Positions 26,735 through 35,335 of a stretch of DNA of 64,000 bases are shown one piece after another. The number at the start of each line of letters is the position of its first letter. The first letter of the stretch is position 1. The translations under genes and the position numbers were made by a program. The DNA comes from Silicimonas sp. Lineage in GTDB: Bacteria; Pseudomonadota; Alphaproteobacteria; Rhodobacterales; Rhodobacteraceae. The stretch spans positions 1 to 64,000 of the forward strand of contig JAJEFO010000077.1 of assembly GCA_022820365.1 (NCBI GenBank), given 5' to 3'. The notes under the pieces are model-generated. The model had not been told where the DNA came from and made no database searches. It worked only from the letters and a program-made list of their open reading frames with translations.

Positions 26735-27107
26735 CCAGATCTTCAAGGTCGCAGTTCCAAGCCCTTCAACCGCGAACCGGCTCTTGGACCAAGGCCAAGG
26801 TGCACTTGGCTCGGAACAGTTTCGCGACGGACCTGGCCATGCGACACTCGCTGGCCATCCTTGCCGCTTCGCCATAGGCGAATTCAGCGGCTCTTTCGGC
26901 GGACCCGTTATGACACTTTTGCTCGCACGAGGCATCATTGGATTGTCTGCGAGGAGAAGGCACCCAGCCATTCGGGTGATTAACGTGCACTGCCCTGGTG
27001 GGGGGGGGTGACAAGCTGTCCGAAGACCGGACTTTCATCGACCTTCCGCGTTTCCCGAGCCAGCAGGGAGTGGACATTCTTTCACGCTGCATGGACTACT
27101 CACGGAC
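26735..27107. other. Intergenic region with a nine-G run
   Basis: No convincing gene is present. A run of nine G residues lies at 27000-27008, a possible slippage or assembly-sensitive spot. It marks the right end of the catabolic cluster. Confidence 0.5.
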
Positions 27108-28106
27108 ATGAGCGAGATACAAAGTGCCAAGGCCCTGATCAGGACATTTGTCGACGACCTGGATGCTGCTGCTTCGGGCGAGGCAACGCGGGCAGCCTTT
27201 CGCGAATATTCCGCGGACGGTCTCGCCTACCGCGGTGTGCACCCCTTCAATGTGTTGACGCATGCTGACAGCGTGGCAGACCATGTCTGGTCGCCCTTGA
27301 AGGCGGCCATGCCGCTATTGCAAAGACGCAGGGACATATTTCTCGGAGGCCACAACAATCTGCCGGGGCAATCAGGTCTCTGGGTTGTCGAGATGGGCAA
27401 CCTGCTGGGCGACTTCACGCAAGAATGGCTGGGCATCCCGGCTACCGAGAGAGCCACGTACCTGCCTTACGTGTCCTTCTACCGGATCGAGAACGACAGG
27501 ATCATCGAGATCGTCGAATTCCTGGACATCCTCGCAGCGGTGACCCAAGCTGGGCTGAACCCTTGGCTGCAAGATCACTCAGGCGGCTTCATGATGTCTC
27601 CGGGGCCGCGCACCCATGACGGACTGCTTGACGGCCCGCAGGACGCTGCGGCGACCGAAAAAACATTCGCGCTGACGCATGAGATGTTGGCGGACCTGGC
27701 GAAATCCTACACCTCTCCTGCCGATCACATCAGGCGGTACTGGCACGAAGACATGAACTGGTTTGGCCCGACCGGCATCGGGGCCAGCCTAGGATTTGCC
27801 GGGTACCGACGCGGTCATACAGACCCGTTTGAACACAAGCTCGACACGGTCGACATCCTGAATGAAGAGGTGACCGCAGCAGAAGGCAATTTCAGCGCTG
27901 TCATGTGGTGGCCCTGTCTCAGAATGCGCAACACGGGCGACTACATGGGCATCCCCGCAAATGACGCCTTGGCCGAAATGCGCGTGGTCGATGTTTATCG
28001 TCGCGAGGGTGACAAACTGGCCGAAAACTGGATCTTTATCGACATGCTGCATTTCCTGAAGGACCAGGGTGTCGATGTTCTGGCCAACCTTCAGAACGTC
28101 ACTTGA
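27108..28106 (+). CDS. Tandem SnoaL-like (NTF2-fold) protein
   Basis: This 332-residue protein appears to hold two SnoaL/NTF2-like cone domains. The first is about residues 5-150 (IRTFVDDLDAAASGEATRA and YVSFYRIENDRIIEIVEFLD). The second is about 195-325 (IRRYWHEDMNWFGPTGIGAS and VVDVYRREGDKLAENWIFID). Such double SnoaL proteins are found as hydrolases, isomerases or small-molecule binding proteins. It is isolated by about 370 nt from the cluster to its left. Function unknown. Confidence 0.8.
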   Translation: MSEIQSAKALIRTFVDDLDAAASGEATRAAFREYSADGLAYRGVHPFNVLTHADSVADHVWSPLKAAMPLLQRRRDIFLGGHNNLPGQSGLWVVEMGNLLGDFTQEWLGIPATERATYLPYVSFYRIENDRIIEIVEFLDILAAVTQAGLNPWLQDHSGGFMMSPGPRTHDGLLDGPQDAAATEKTFALTHEMLADLAKSYTSPADHIRRYWHEDMNWFGPTGIGASLGFAGYRRGHTDPFEHKLDTVDILNEEVTAAEGNFSAVMWWPCLRMRNTGDYMGIPANDALAEMRVVDVYRREGDKLAENWIFIDMLHFLKDQGVDVLANLQNVT

Positions 28107-28255
28107 CTTGACCAACTTTTTGCACAGACGCTCCCAGCCATCCCATCATCCGGCAGTGACCCCGGGGATCTCGCGCTTATAGGTTCAGCGCCAGCGTGGA
28201 ACCCGACGAGTTCACTGCGTTGCTTGCGGCACATATCGCGTTCGGTCCGGGGACT

Positions 28256-28510
28256 TCATGCTGCATCGGACGATCCAGGATGCAGCGGGCCGGGGAGATA
28301 GCCCTTGGAAGTATAATCGTCTGTCAGAACAATTCGGTAATCAGGGTTGTTGTGGCGGGCGTCGCGACCGCCGGTCGGATCATGGAGGCTGAGGCTGATT
28401 TCATTTGCATACGCGCAATTGTCCGGATGCCTCGGCGCATAATCAAAGTCGACCTCGATCACTGTTGTACCAGGCGCCACTTCGAAGCAATGCTCGATGT
28501 GGGATTGCAT
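28256..28510 (-). pseudogene. CehA/McbA-like metallohydrolase N-terminal remnant
   Basis: The 84-residue frame reads like the opening of a CehA/McbA-type PHP-domain metallohydrolase: DFDYAPRHPDNCAYANEISL, then ISLSLHDPTGGRDARHN and DDYTSKGYLPGPL. The family continuation after PGPL (a PAGxW pattern) appears in a neighbouring frame as PASWIVRC, so a frameshift follows. The whole metal-binding domain is absent. To my knowledge, such hydrolases accompany glycerophosphodiester ABC operons, and one such operon starts next door. It is probably a decayed last gene of that operon. Confidence 0.55.
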
Positions 28511-28571
28511 CTGATCAGGGGTGATCCTGCCCTGCCGTCATGACGCTTGGCCGTTCTGGCGTCCTTCGCCA

Positions 28572-29693
28572 TCAGATCAATCCGTCGACTTGTGCTGCTG
28601 CGACCAGAGCATCCCTTGTGCCAATGAAGTTCTTGCCGCGCTGTCCATGGAATGCGGCATCTATGATTTCCTCTGCCTCCGCCCGATCGATACCGTGGTC
28701 AGCAAAGCGCTGACCGACGCCCAAGCGGCGCAGACAAGCTGTGAGCTGATCCGCGCCCGCGATGATGTCGGTGCCGAAGATCTCGGTCAGGGCTGCGTCT
28801 CTGAAACCACCGAGCGGCGCAAGGCTCCTCAGGATGGTGGGCAGAGTGAACGAGCAGGCAATGCCATGCGCCACCCCGTGGCGCAGCGTTAAAGGATAGC
28901 TGATGTTGTGCGCAATTGCGGTCTTTGTGTTCGAAAAAGCAAGGCCGGCGCTCAGTGTCGCCTCGGCCATGCTGGAGCGCAAGGACATGTCGCCGGGCGC
29001 GGATAGCAATCTTGGTAAATCTCGTAGGATAGTTTGGGCTGCAAACACAGCGTGGCGTGCGGAGACCGGATTGGCGTTCTTGTTCCAGATGCTTTCAAGC
29101 GCATGTGACAAGGCGTCAAGGCCGGTTGCCCGTGTCAGGTCGGCGGACTTGCCGACCATGAGCGCGGGATCGACGATCGCGGTGCGAGGATAGAGATCGG
29201 GGTGCGCGAGCGAGTACTTTGCCGCCTCTACCCCGTCCCAGATTGTGGCCCAGCATGTCACCTCGCTGCCCGTGCCCGCGGTTGTGGGACAGGCGACCAG
29301 AGGGGGCGGTGATAGGTGTTCCGGCGCCCGGTCCTTGCGAACCTCCGCCATGAGGGCATCGAATCCGCTCCTCCCGGCGGCCAGCACTTTGGCCGTGTCG
29401 ATGACCGAGCCACCTCCGATGGCAACGATCATCTCTACCTCGAGCGGCAGGGACCAGAGTCGAGCCGTTTGCGCGCCAAGCTGGCGGCAATCAGGGTTGG
29501 GCAGCACGTCGTTGATGACAATTTCGGGCGCATGTGCGGTCTTGGTCAGTTGATCACAAAGTCCACTGAAGAACGGCTCGTCATAGGTCACCAAGGCATG
29601 ACGCGAGGCGCCAATACAGTCCGCCAAGGTTGCGATCGCCTCGCCGCCGAACCTGATATCGACCGGGTTGTGGTAGGTCCAGTTATGACTCAT
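28572..29693 (-). CDS. Iron-containing (type III) alcohol dehydrogenase
   Basis: This 373-residue iron-dependent alcohol dehydrogenase has the NAD-binding VAIGGGSVIDTAKVLAAG and the PTTAGTGSEVT motif. The metal site is built from DALSHALES and the HGVAHGIACSF region. The N-terminus MSHNWTYHNPVDIRFG resembles iron dehydrogenases annotated as phosphonoacetaldehyde reductases, but this resemblance is from memory and untested. It overlaps the LacI gene and closes the minus-strand ABC operon. The likely role is reduction or oxidation of a glycerol- or aminoalcohol-derived aldehyde released from imported phosphodiesters. Confidence 0.85.
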   Translation of the reverse strand: MSHNWTYHNPVDIRFGGEAIATLADCIGASRHALVTYDEPFFSGLCDQLTKTAHAPEIVINDVLPNPDCRQLGAQTARLWSLPLEVEMIVAIGGGSVIDTAKVLAAGRSGFDALMAEVRKDRAPEHLSPPPLVACPTTAGTGSEVTCWATIWDGVEAAKYSLAHPDLYPRTAIVDPALMVGKSADLTRATGLDALSHALESIWNKNANPVSARHAVFAAQTILRDLPRLLSAPGDMSLRSSMAEATLSAGLAFSNTKTAIAHNISYPLTLRHGVAHGIACSFTLPTILRSLAPLGGFRDAALTEIFGTDIIAGADQLTACLRRLGVGQRFADHGIDRAEAEEIIDAAFHGQRGKNFIGTRDALVAAAQVDGLI

Positions 29694-30702
29694 GGCGTGT
29701 GGTGCCTCTCAAAACTGGGGTCAGCTCCTGGTTGTGGACGCGGGTGGGAAGCGAGCTGTCCGACAGGCGATCGTTGAGCAGCTCAATCACCGCTTCTGCC
29801 TGTGCTTCGACATTTTGCCGTATGGTCGAGAGGTCATAGGGCGCCCAACTCGCCTGTTCGATATCGTCATAACCGAGGACCTGGATATCCTCGGGCACGC
29901 TCAGCCCGAGATCGGTGCGCAGACCATCGAGCGCACCAATTGCCATCAAATCGGTGGCGCAAAACAGCCCGTCGATCCGCCCGAGCACCCTCCGATCGAC
30001 CTGCGCGATCGCGGACCGGGCGTCGGTGTAGGACTGATCCACCGCCAGTATCTGTTCGAACGGGAGGGTCCGGGCCGAAGCCGCTGCAATGAACGCATCG
30101 GCCCTGCCGGATACTGAATATGTCCGCCGCTGCGGCATCAGGCATCCCAGCCGCCGCGCGCCGCATTTCACCAGAAGGTCGACAGCCAGTGCGCCGCTTT
30201 CCTGATTGTTGGCGACGACGCGATCTCCCCAGTTCGAGGCGCCTTCCCGGTTTACCATCACCACAGGAAGCCTCAGCTTGCGGCAATCCTCGATCAGCGC
30301 CCGGGGTAGCGAACCATCGGTCACGATGATGCCTGCAACGCTGTATCCCAGAAGAGATTCAATCAGGCTGCCAAGGTCGCCCGGCGTCTCGACCGTTATT
30401 AGCATAGGCTTGATGCCTTCCCGGATCAGCGCCTCGCTCAGGAGCCGCACCTGGCGCGACCGCAAGGGCGAATCGAGCCGGGAGCAGACGATGCCGACAA
30501 TACCGGAATGTTTCTGCTGCAAGCCCCTGGCCAGCGAATTGACCCGGTAGCCTAGTTCCGCCGCCGCCCGTTCGACCTTGTCCCGGGTTTCGGGTGAGAT
30601 ATTTGCCCCTGGCGTAAATGCCCGCGACACCGCAGAGCGCGACACGCCGGCCAAGCCCGCCACATCAAACGACGTCGGCTTGCGGGTGAGGGCCTTAGCC
30701 AT
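29683..30702 (-). CDS. LacI-family transcriptional regulator
   Basis: This is a LacI/GalR repressor of about 339 aa. The HTH opens TSFDVAGLAGVSRSAVSRAF, and the hinge helix has VNSLARGLQ. The periplasmic-binding-like domain includes IVGIVCSRLDSP and IQVLGYDDIEQASWA. ATG 30702 is preferred over the longer frame because it puts the HTH close to the N-terminus. It lies inside the operon between GDPD and the dehydrogenase, overlapping both. It probably represses the operon at the dyad found ahead of the binding-protein gene. Confidence 0.9.
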   Translation of the reverse strand: MAKALTRKPTSFDVAGLAGVSRSAVSRAFTPGANISPETRDKVERAAAELGYRVNSLARGLQQKHSGIVGIVCSRLDSPLRSRQVRLLSEALIREGIKPMLITVETPGDLGSLIESLLGYSVAGIIVTDGSLPRALIEDCRKLRLPVVMVNREGASNWGDRVVANNQESGALAVDLLVKCGARRLGCLMPQRRTYSVSGRADAFIAAASARTLPFEQILAVDQSYTDARSAIAQVDRRVLGRIDGLFCATDLMAIGALDGLRTDLGLSVPEDIQVLGYDDIEQASWAPYDLSTIRQNVEAQAEAVIELLNDRLSDSSLPTRVHNQELTPVLRGTTRHES

Positions 30703-32113
30703 ACCCAGGCGGTGATCGCGCGAAGCGCGTGAATTCAAAGGGCCGGTTCAGGTTGAAAAGGTCCGGTCGCGTCTCGATCATACGTGCAAAAACTTCCTCC
30801 TCGTTGCCGTTATAGGCGATCATCGTGCGGACCCCACTGCCGCGCAGCGCCGTGATATCCTGCGGATCGTGGACAGGCAGAAATTCGACGATGTCGGCGT
30901 CATAGTCGGCAATGGCCTCGCCCAGGGTCGGATAGTCCTGCCGCCGCACCATGATCACCGCCTCCGGGCACATCTCGCGCAGGTCTACCAAGAACTGGCG
31001 ATTGAAGGACCAGAAGAAGACCCGTTCCAACAGGCCCGCCTCGCGCACGAGGCTCAGCACCGGCCCCGGCGGCGCCGTCTTGAGCTCCAGATAGGCGCGA
31101 CCGTCATAGCGCTCCAAAAGCGAGAAGACCTCCCTGAGTGTCGGGAGGTGCGTCCCCGCAAAATGCGGATCGAACCAGGACCCGGCATCCAAAGCGCGTA
31201 GTTCTGCGAGCGTTCGATCGCCAATCGGGCCGACACCATCGGTGGTCCGGTCCAGATCGTCATCATGCATGACCACGACCTCGCCGTCGCTGGAAAGATG
31301 CAAATCCAATTCGATGTGACTGAACCCGCCCGCCAGGGCGCATTCAAAGGCGATCAGCGTGTTTTCCGGGGCAATCGTATTGGCGCCCCGATGGCACACG
31401 ACACCGAACGGATAAGCGGACGGCGGGCGGAACGGTACGACCAGTTCAGGCATGTCGGAGCAGATTCCAATCACCGGCTTGGTGCGCAGGTCGGCCATGC
31501 GGGCCGGGTCTTCCTCGTGCCAAAGCACAACGCCCTTGCCATCGCGAAAGGCGCTTTGAAAGAAGTCAGGCGTCAGACTGTCCTGCGGCCGGTCCATATG
31601 CTCCCAGCACAGGTGAATGATGTCAGCATCGCGCGCATGCGTGTGCGGGTCAGCGCCCAACGAGACAAGGCCCGCCACCGGATAGGTGCTGCCTGCATCT
31701 TTGAGGATGCGCACGATCTCTGCATCAAAGGCACCAACGATCACTGGCGAAATCCCCGCCTCAACCAGCAACTCATGGGTCGCAAGCGCTGCGTCCCGGT
31801 CCTTGATATCCGCATAGATACCCGCACCCAGATCCGCCGCCAGCGCCGCGACCTCTGCCAAATCGGGACAGTCCGGACAGGCCTCCGCCAGGTCAGCCCG
31901 TGTCAGCCCCGATACCGTCTGGCCGTTCGGCAGTTTGGCGTCGTGAAAGACCACAGGAACACCGTCCCGGGTTGCACGGATGTCCACCTCCCACATGTCC
32001 GCGCCCAGCACCGCCGCTTTGCGAAATGCCGCGATGGTGTTGCCGGGCGCATAGGCCGAGGCGCCCCGATGGGCGATTGACAGCGGGCGTGGCGGAACCC
32101 GCATACCGGTCAT
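30695..32113 (-). CDS. Double-domain glycerophosphodiester phosphodiesterase
   Basis: This 472-residue protein has two GDPD TIM-barrel domains in one chain. The C-terminal domain (about 236-472) has the full motif: HRGANTIAPENT (His241, Arg242, Glu250), IELDLH (Glu268, Asp270) and VMHDDDLDRTTDG (His283). The N-terminal domain (about 10-225) has HRGASAYAPGNT, where the metal-binding Glu of PENT is replaced by Gly25, but keeps Glu42, Asp44 and His57-Asp58. So one domain looks active and the other impaired or altered. No signal peptide, so cytosolic. It couples with the ATPase upstream by ATGA and would cleave imported glycerophosphodiesters to sn-glycerol 3-phosphate and an alcohol. Confidence 0.9.
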   Translation of the reverse strand: MTGMRVPPRPLSIAHRGASAYAPGNTIAAFRKAAVLGADMWEVDIRATRDGVPVVFHDAKLPNGQTVSGLTRADLAEACPDCPDLAEVAALAADLGAGIYADIKDRDAALATHELLVEAGISPVIVGAFDAEIVRILKDAGSTYPVAGLVSLGADPHTHARDADIIHLCWEHMDRPQDSLTPDFFQSAFRDGKGVVLWHEEDPARMADLRTKPVIGICSDMPELVVPFRPPSAYPFGVVCHRGANTIAPENTLIAFECALAGGFSHIELDLHLSSDGEVVVMHDDDLDRTTDGVGPIGDRTLAELRALDAGSWFDPHFAGTHLPTLREVFSLLERYDGRAYLELKTAPPGPVLSLVREAGLLERVFFWSFNRQFLVDLREMCPEAVIMVRRQDYPTLGEAIADYDADIVEFLPVHDPQDITALRGSGVRTMIAYNGNEEEVFARMIETRPDLFNLNRPFEFTRFARSPPGYG

Positions 32114-33153
32114 AACCGAGTCCCATCCTTGGCGAACGCAAGGATGCGGTCCGTCGCCACGCCCCAGTTGATGCGCTCACCCGGTTTCACCGGCTCGCCG
32201 GCAGGCAGGACCGAGCGGATCTCGCCGCCGCCCTCCAGACGCACGTCGATCAGTTCCTCGCGGCCCTGAGGCTCGACGAAGATCACCTCGCCCTCCAGCC
32301 CCGTGCCGTGCTGGGGGCCAAAGAACTCTGGCCTGATCCCGATCACGACATCCCCTGTCGCCTCCAGCCCGAAAGGGCGGGCAAGGGACTGACCCGTCCC
32401 CAGATCCAGCCGCTCCCCCGCCACCGCGTCGAGAAACGAAATCGGGGGGTTGCCAAGAAACCCAGCGACAAATTGCGAGCTAGGATTGGCATACATCTCT
32501 TCCGGGGCGGCAAGCTGCATAATCTGCCCCTCTTTCATCAGCGCGATGCGGTCGCACATGGACATGGCCTCGACCTGGTCATGGGTTACCAGGATCGCCG
32601 TGATGCCGGTCTCTCGCTGAATGCGCCGGATCTCGGAGCGCATTTCCAGCCGTAGCTTGGCGTCCAGGTTTGCCAATGGTTCGTCCAGCAACAGCACGTC
32701 CGGCTTTCGGATCATTGCGCGCGCAAGTGCCACCCGCTGCTGTTGCCCGCCTGACAACTGCGCGGGCCGGCGATCAAGCAGATTGCCGATCTGCACCAGG
32801 TCCGACAGCCGCGCGACCTCCTCTCTGATCTCCGACTTGGACACCCGCTGCACCTTCAGCGGAAAGCCGATATTTTGCTCGACCGTCATATGCGGATAGA
32901 GCGCGTAGTTCTGGAATACGACGCCGACCGAGCGTTGTTGCGCGGGCATGGTCGTCACGTTGCGGTCTCCGAAATGCAGGCTCCCGCCGCTCATCTTGTG
33001 AATGCCGCAAATGGCGAAGAGCGTCGTCGACTTGCCGCAGCCTGAGGGGCCAAGCAATGCCATCATCTCGCCGCTCTCCACCGTCAGGTCCATGTCCTCG
33101 ATCACAGTGACTTCGCCGAAGCGCTTGGTGAATTTTTCCAGCCGCAATTCCAT
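32110..33153 (-). CDS. UgpC/MalK-type ABC transporter ATPase
   Basis: This is a 347-residue sugar/glycerol-phosphate-type ATPase. Walker A is GPSGCGKST, the Q-loop is VVFQNYALYPHMTV, the signature is LSGGQQQRVALARAM, Walker B is VLLLDEPLANLD, and the H-loop is VTHDQVEAM. The C-terminal TOBE/OB domain (about 240-347) includes VVIGIRPEFFG. The real start is ATG 33153 (MELRLEKFTKRFG), overlapping the permease stop; a longer open frame upstream lies inside the permease gene. Confidence 0.93.
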   Translation of the reverse strand: MELRLEKFTKRFGEVTVIEDMDLTVESGEMMALLGPSGCGKSTTLFAICGIHKMSGGSLHFGDRNVTTMPAQQRSVGVVFQNYALYPHMTVEQNIGFPLKVQRVSKSEIREEVARLSDLVQIGNLLDRRPAQLSGGQQQRVALARAMIRKPDVLLLDEPLANLDAKLRLEMRSEIRRIQRETGITAILVTHDQVEAMSMCDRIALMKEGQIMQLAAPEEMYANPSSQFVAGFLGNPPISFLDAVAGERLDLGTGQSLARPFGLEATGDVVIGIRPEFFGPQHGTGLEGEVIFVEPQGREELIDVRLEGGGEIRSVLPAGEPVKPGERINWGVATDRILAFAKDGTRL

Positions 33154-33980
33154 CAGCCCTTGGTCCCCCCGCCATAGATGTTCATGAGCTGCTTCTGGAA
33201 CAGCAGGTAGATGATGATGACCGGGATGGAGTAGAACATCCCGATCGCCTTGAAGAGCCCGAAATCCGCCGTGGTGTCGTCCTGGATCACCGCGTTCATA
33301 TAGGTCGACAGCACCTGGGCCGAAGTTCCGGGTGCCAGCACCAGCGGCAGCACGAATTCCGACCATCCCGACAGGAACGAGATTATCAGAAGTGCCGCCA
33401 AACCCGGCTTGACCTGAGGCAGGACCAGCTCCCACCAGACACGCACCCGGCTGGCGCCGTCCTGCACGCCTGCCATCTCGATCTCCCAGGGGACTGTGTC
33501 GTAGAAACCCTTCATGATCCATACGCCGAATGGCAGCTCCAGCGCCGCCTTGACGAGGATGATCCCCAGAAGGCTGTCAAACAGCCCAAGGAACTGCAGG
33601 ATGATGAAGATCGCAATGATCAGCGTGATCGTCGGAAACGCGTGCAGGATGATCAGTCCGCCCAGAAAATAAGGGCGTCCCGGCATGTTTAGCCGCGACA
33701 GCGCGTATCCGGCCGTCGTCGAAAGGGCCGTGACCAGGAATGCCGTGGCGCAGGCAAAGAGGAAGGTGTTGAAGGTCGCGACCCAGATAGACGGGCGGGC
33801 CGTATCGATCCGCTCCCACAGAAAGCGCCAGTTTTCGAAATCTAGCTCACCGGGCCACAGCGATCCGGGGTCGCTTTCGGCGACACTCTCGATCACCTGA
33901 AAGACATACATGATCATCAAGGGTGTGGAACACGCCGCCAGGACAAGGACGAGATGCCAGATGCGGGCGTTCGCGGTCAT
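33153..33980 (-). CDS. MalG/UgpE-type ABC permease
   Basis: This is a 275-residue inner-membrane permease with about six helices. The EAA loop is IEMAGVQDGASRVRVWWELV, followed by LPQVKPGLAALLI. The first helix is IWHLVLVLAACSTPLMIMYV. The start is ATG 33980, overlapping the partner permease by 4 nt. The C-terminus ends KQLMNIYGGGTKG, the usual tail of this subfamily. It forms the pore with the larger permease. Confidence 0.92.
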   Translation of the reverse strand: MTANARIWHLVLVLAACSTPLMIMYVFQVIESVAESDPGSLWPGELDFENWRFLWERIDTARPSIWVATFNTFLFACATAFLVTALSTTAGYALSRLNMPGRPYFLGGLIILHAFPTITLIIAIFIILQFLGLFDSLLGIILVKAALELPFGVWIMKGFYDTVPWEIEMAGVQDGASRVRVWWELVLPQVKPGLAALLIISFLSGWSEFVLPLVLAPGTSAQVLSTYMNAVIQDDTTADFGLFKAIGMFYSIPVIIIYLLFQKQLMNIYGGGTKG

Positions 33981-35272
33981 TGCTCGATCCTCGGCTTGAT
34001 CAGCAATTCCCTGAAATTGAAAAGCCGCAGGTAAAGCGCCGAGGCGGCGATGCCGATCACCACCAGCACCAGCGCATAGGCCGCACCCAACCCGTATTGC
34101 AGGTTGCCGCCATAGTTGTTGAGAGCGGTGTGATAGGCCGCCAGCGCCCAGACCTCGGTCGCCCGTCCCGGTCCGCCATCGGTCGCAAGCAGGATATATT
34201 CGAACGAGGTCAGCAGGCTCAGCGTCTGATATGCGGTCATGAACAGGATCGGCCAGCGCAGTTGCGGCAGGATGATGTAGCGCACCTGCTGCCAGCGATT
34301 GGCACCGTCCACTTCGGAGGCATAGAGCATCGAGGTAGGGATCGCCTTGATCGCCGAGGAAAACAGGATCATGCCAAGGGATGCCCCGACGAAGCCGTTG
34401 ATCAGGATGATCACGGTCCATGCCCGGGTAGTCGTTTGCATCATCCAGTTCTGTTGCGGCACCCCGAACCAGCCGGTCACCGTCGAAATGAACCCCGTGT
34501 CCCAAGTGAACCAGTTCCACATCAGCACATATAGCACCGGTGGCAGGATGCGCGGCAGAAACCAGATGGCGCGAAACGTGTTGGCCAGCTTTGCTGGCAG
34601 ATAGAAGGTCGAAATCGCGAGGAACAGCCCGAAGAGGATGTTGAAACTCAGCGTGCAGAGCACATAGAACGCCGTGTTCGCAGCATAGCGCAGAGTCGAA
34701 GGCAACTCCAGCAATAGCCGGAAATTGTCCCGCGTCCAGCCCCAGCCGGTATAGGCGAACCGGGTCAGCGCATCATGATCGCCCGCGTCGATGCCGGTCG
34801 AGGTCAGGGCCGCACGGAATTCCTCTTCCGTATCAAAGCGTGTGTTGATGATCGAGACGGCGAACAGATCGGCGGCGGCCTTGCGATCGCGGGTCTTGCG
34901 GATCGGGTCGTCCAGACTGCGCAGCACCCGTTCCAGATCGCGGCGTTTCGCATAGCTCTGACCCAGGAAATCGTCGCGCAACTCGTCCGCGGTGTCTTCG
35001 CCGAATTGCTCGGCAAGCGCTGCTAGCCCCGCCTCCGTGATCTGGTAGCCCGCAGCCTCGAGCTTGTCGATGGAGGCTTGGCTGACGCCCGCATCGGACA
35101 AGTTCCGCAGGCGGTCGCCGATGATGCGATAATCCCCGTCGGTGATGCCCGTCGATGTGGACATGTTGGTAAAGGCGAAGACAACGGTCAACATGACCGG
35201 CAGAAAGAAGAAGATGAACACCGCCACCAACGCAGGCGTCAGAAAGCCAATGCCGAGCGTTCGTGAAGTCAT
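33977..35272 (-). CDS. MalF/UgpA-type ABC permease with large periplasmic insert
   Basis: This 431-residue permease is long for a UgpA-type protein. After the first helix (GFLTPALVAVFIFFFLPVML) there is an insert of about 120-140 residues rich in charged residues, roughly residues 40-165, before the usual core starts near NFRLLLELPSTLRYAANTAF. The core EAA loop reads ASEVDGANRWQQVRYIILPQ. The insert position, between helix 1 and the rest, resembles the periplasmic P2 loop of MalF, but I see no sequence relation. The neighbours are the binding protein and the second permease. Confidence 0.9.
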   Translation of the reverse strand: MTSRTLGIGFLTPALVAVFIFFFLPVMLTVVFAFTNMSTSTGITDGDYRIIGDRLRNLSDAGVSQASIDKLEAAGYQITEAGLAALAEQFGEDTADELRDDFLGQSYAKRRDLERVLRSLDDPIRKTRDRKAAADLFAVSIINTRFDTEEEFRAALTSTGIDAGDHDALTRFAYTGWGWTRDNFRLLLELPSTLRYAANTAFYVLCTLSFNILFGLFLAISTFYLPAKLANTFRAIWFLPRILPPVLYVLMWNWFTWDTGFISTVTGWFGVPQQNWMMQTTTRAWTVIILINGFVGASLGMILFSSAIKAIPTSMLYASEVDGANRWQQVRYIILPQLRWPILFMTAYQTLSLLTSFEYILLATDGGPGRATEVWALAAYHTALNNYGGNLQYGLGAAYALVLVVIGIAASALYLRLFNFRELLIKPRIEQ

Positions 35273-35335
35273 CGCGCGCGCCCTTGGGATCTGTCGGCGG
35301 GGCGCGCAATCGGAGCACCCCGCCGTTTTGGGTGA

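Noticed and set aside
33154-33522. Upstream extension of the UgpC-type ATPase
   Set aside because: It lies within the permease gene; ATG 33153 overlaps the permease stop and gives the normal N-terminus.
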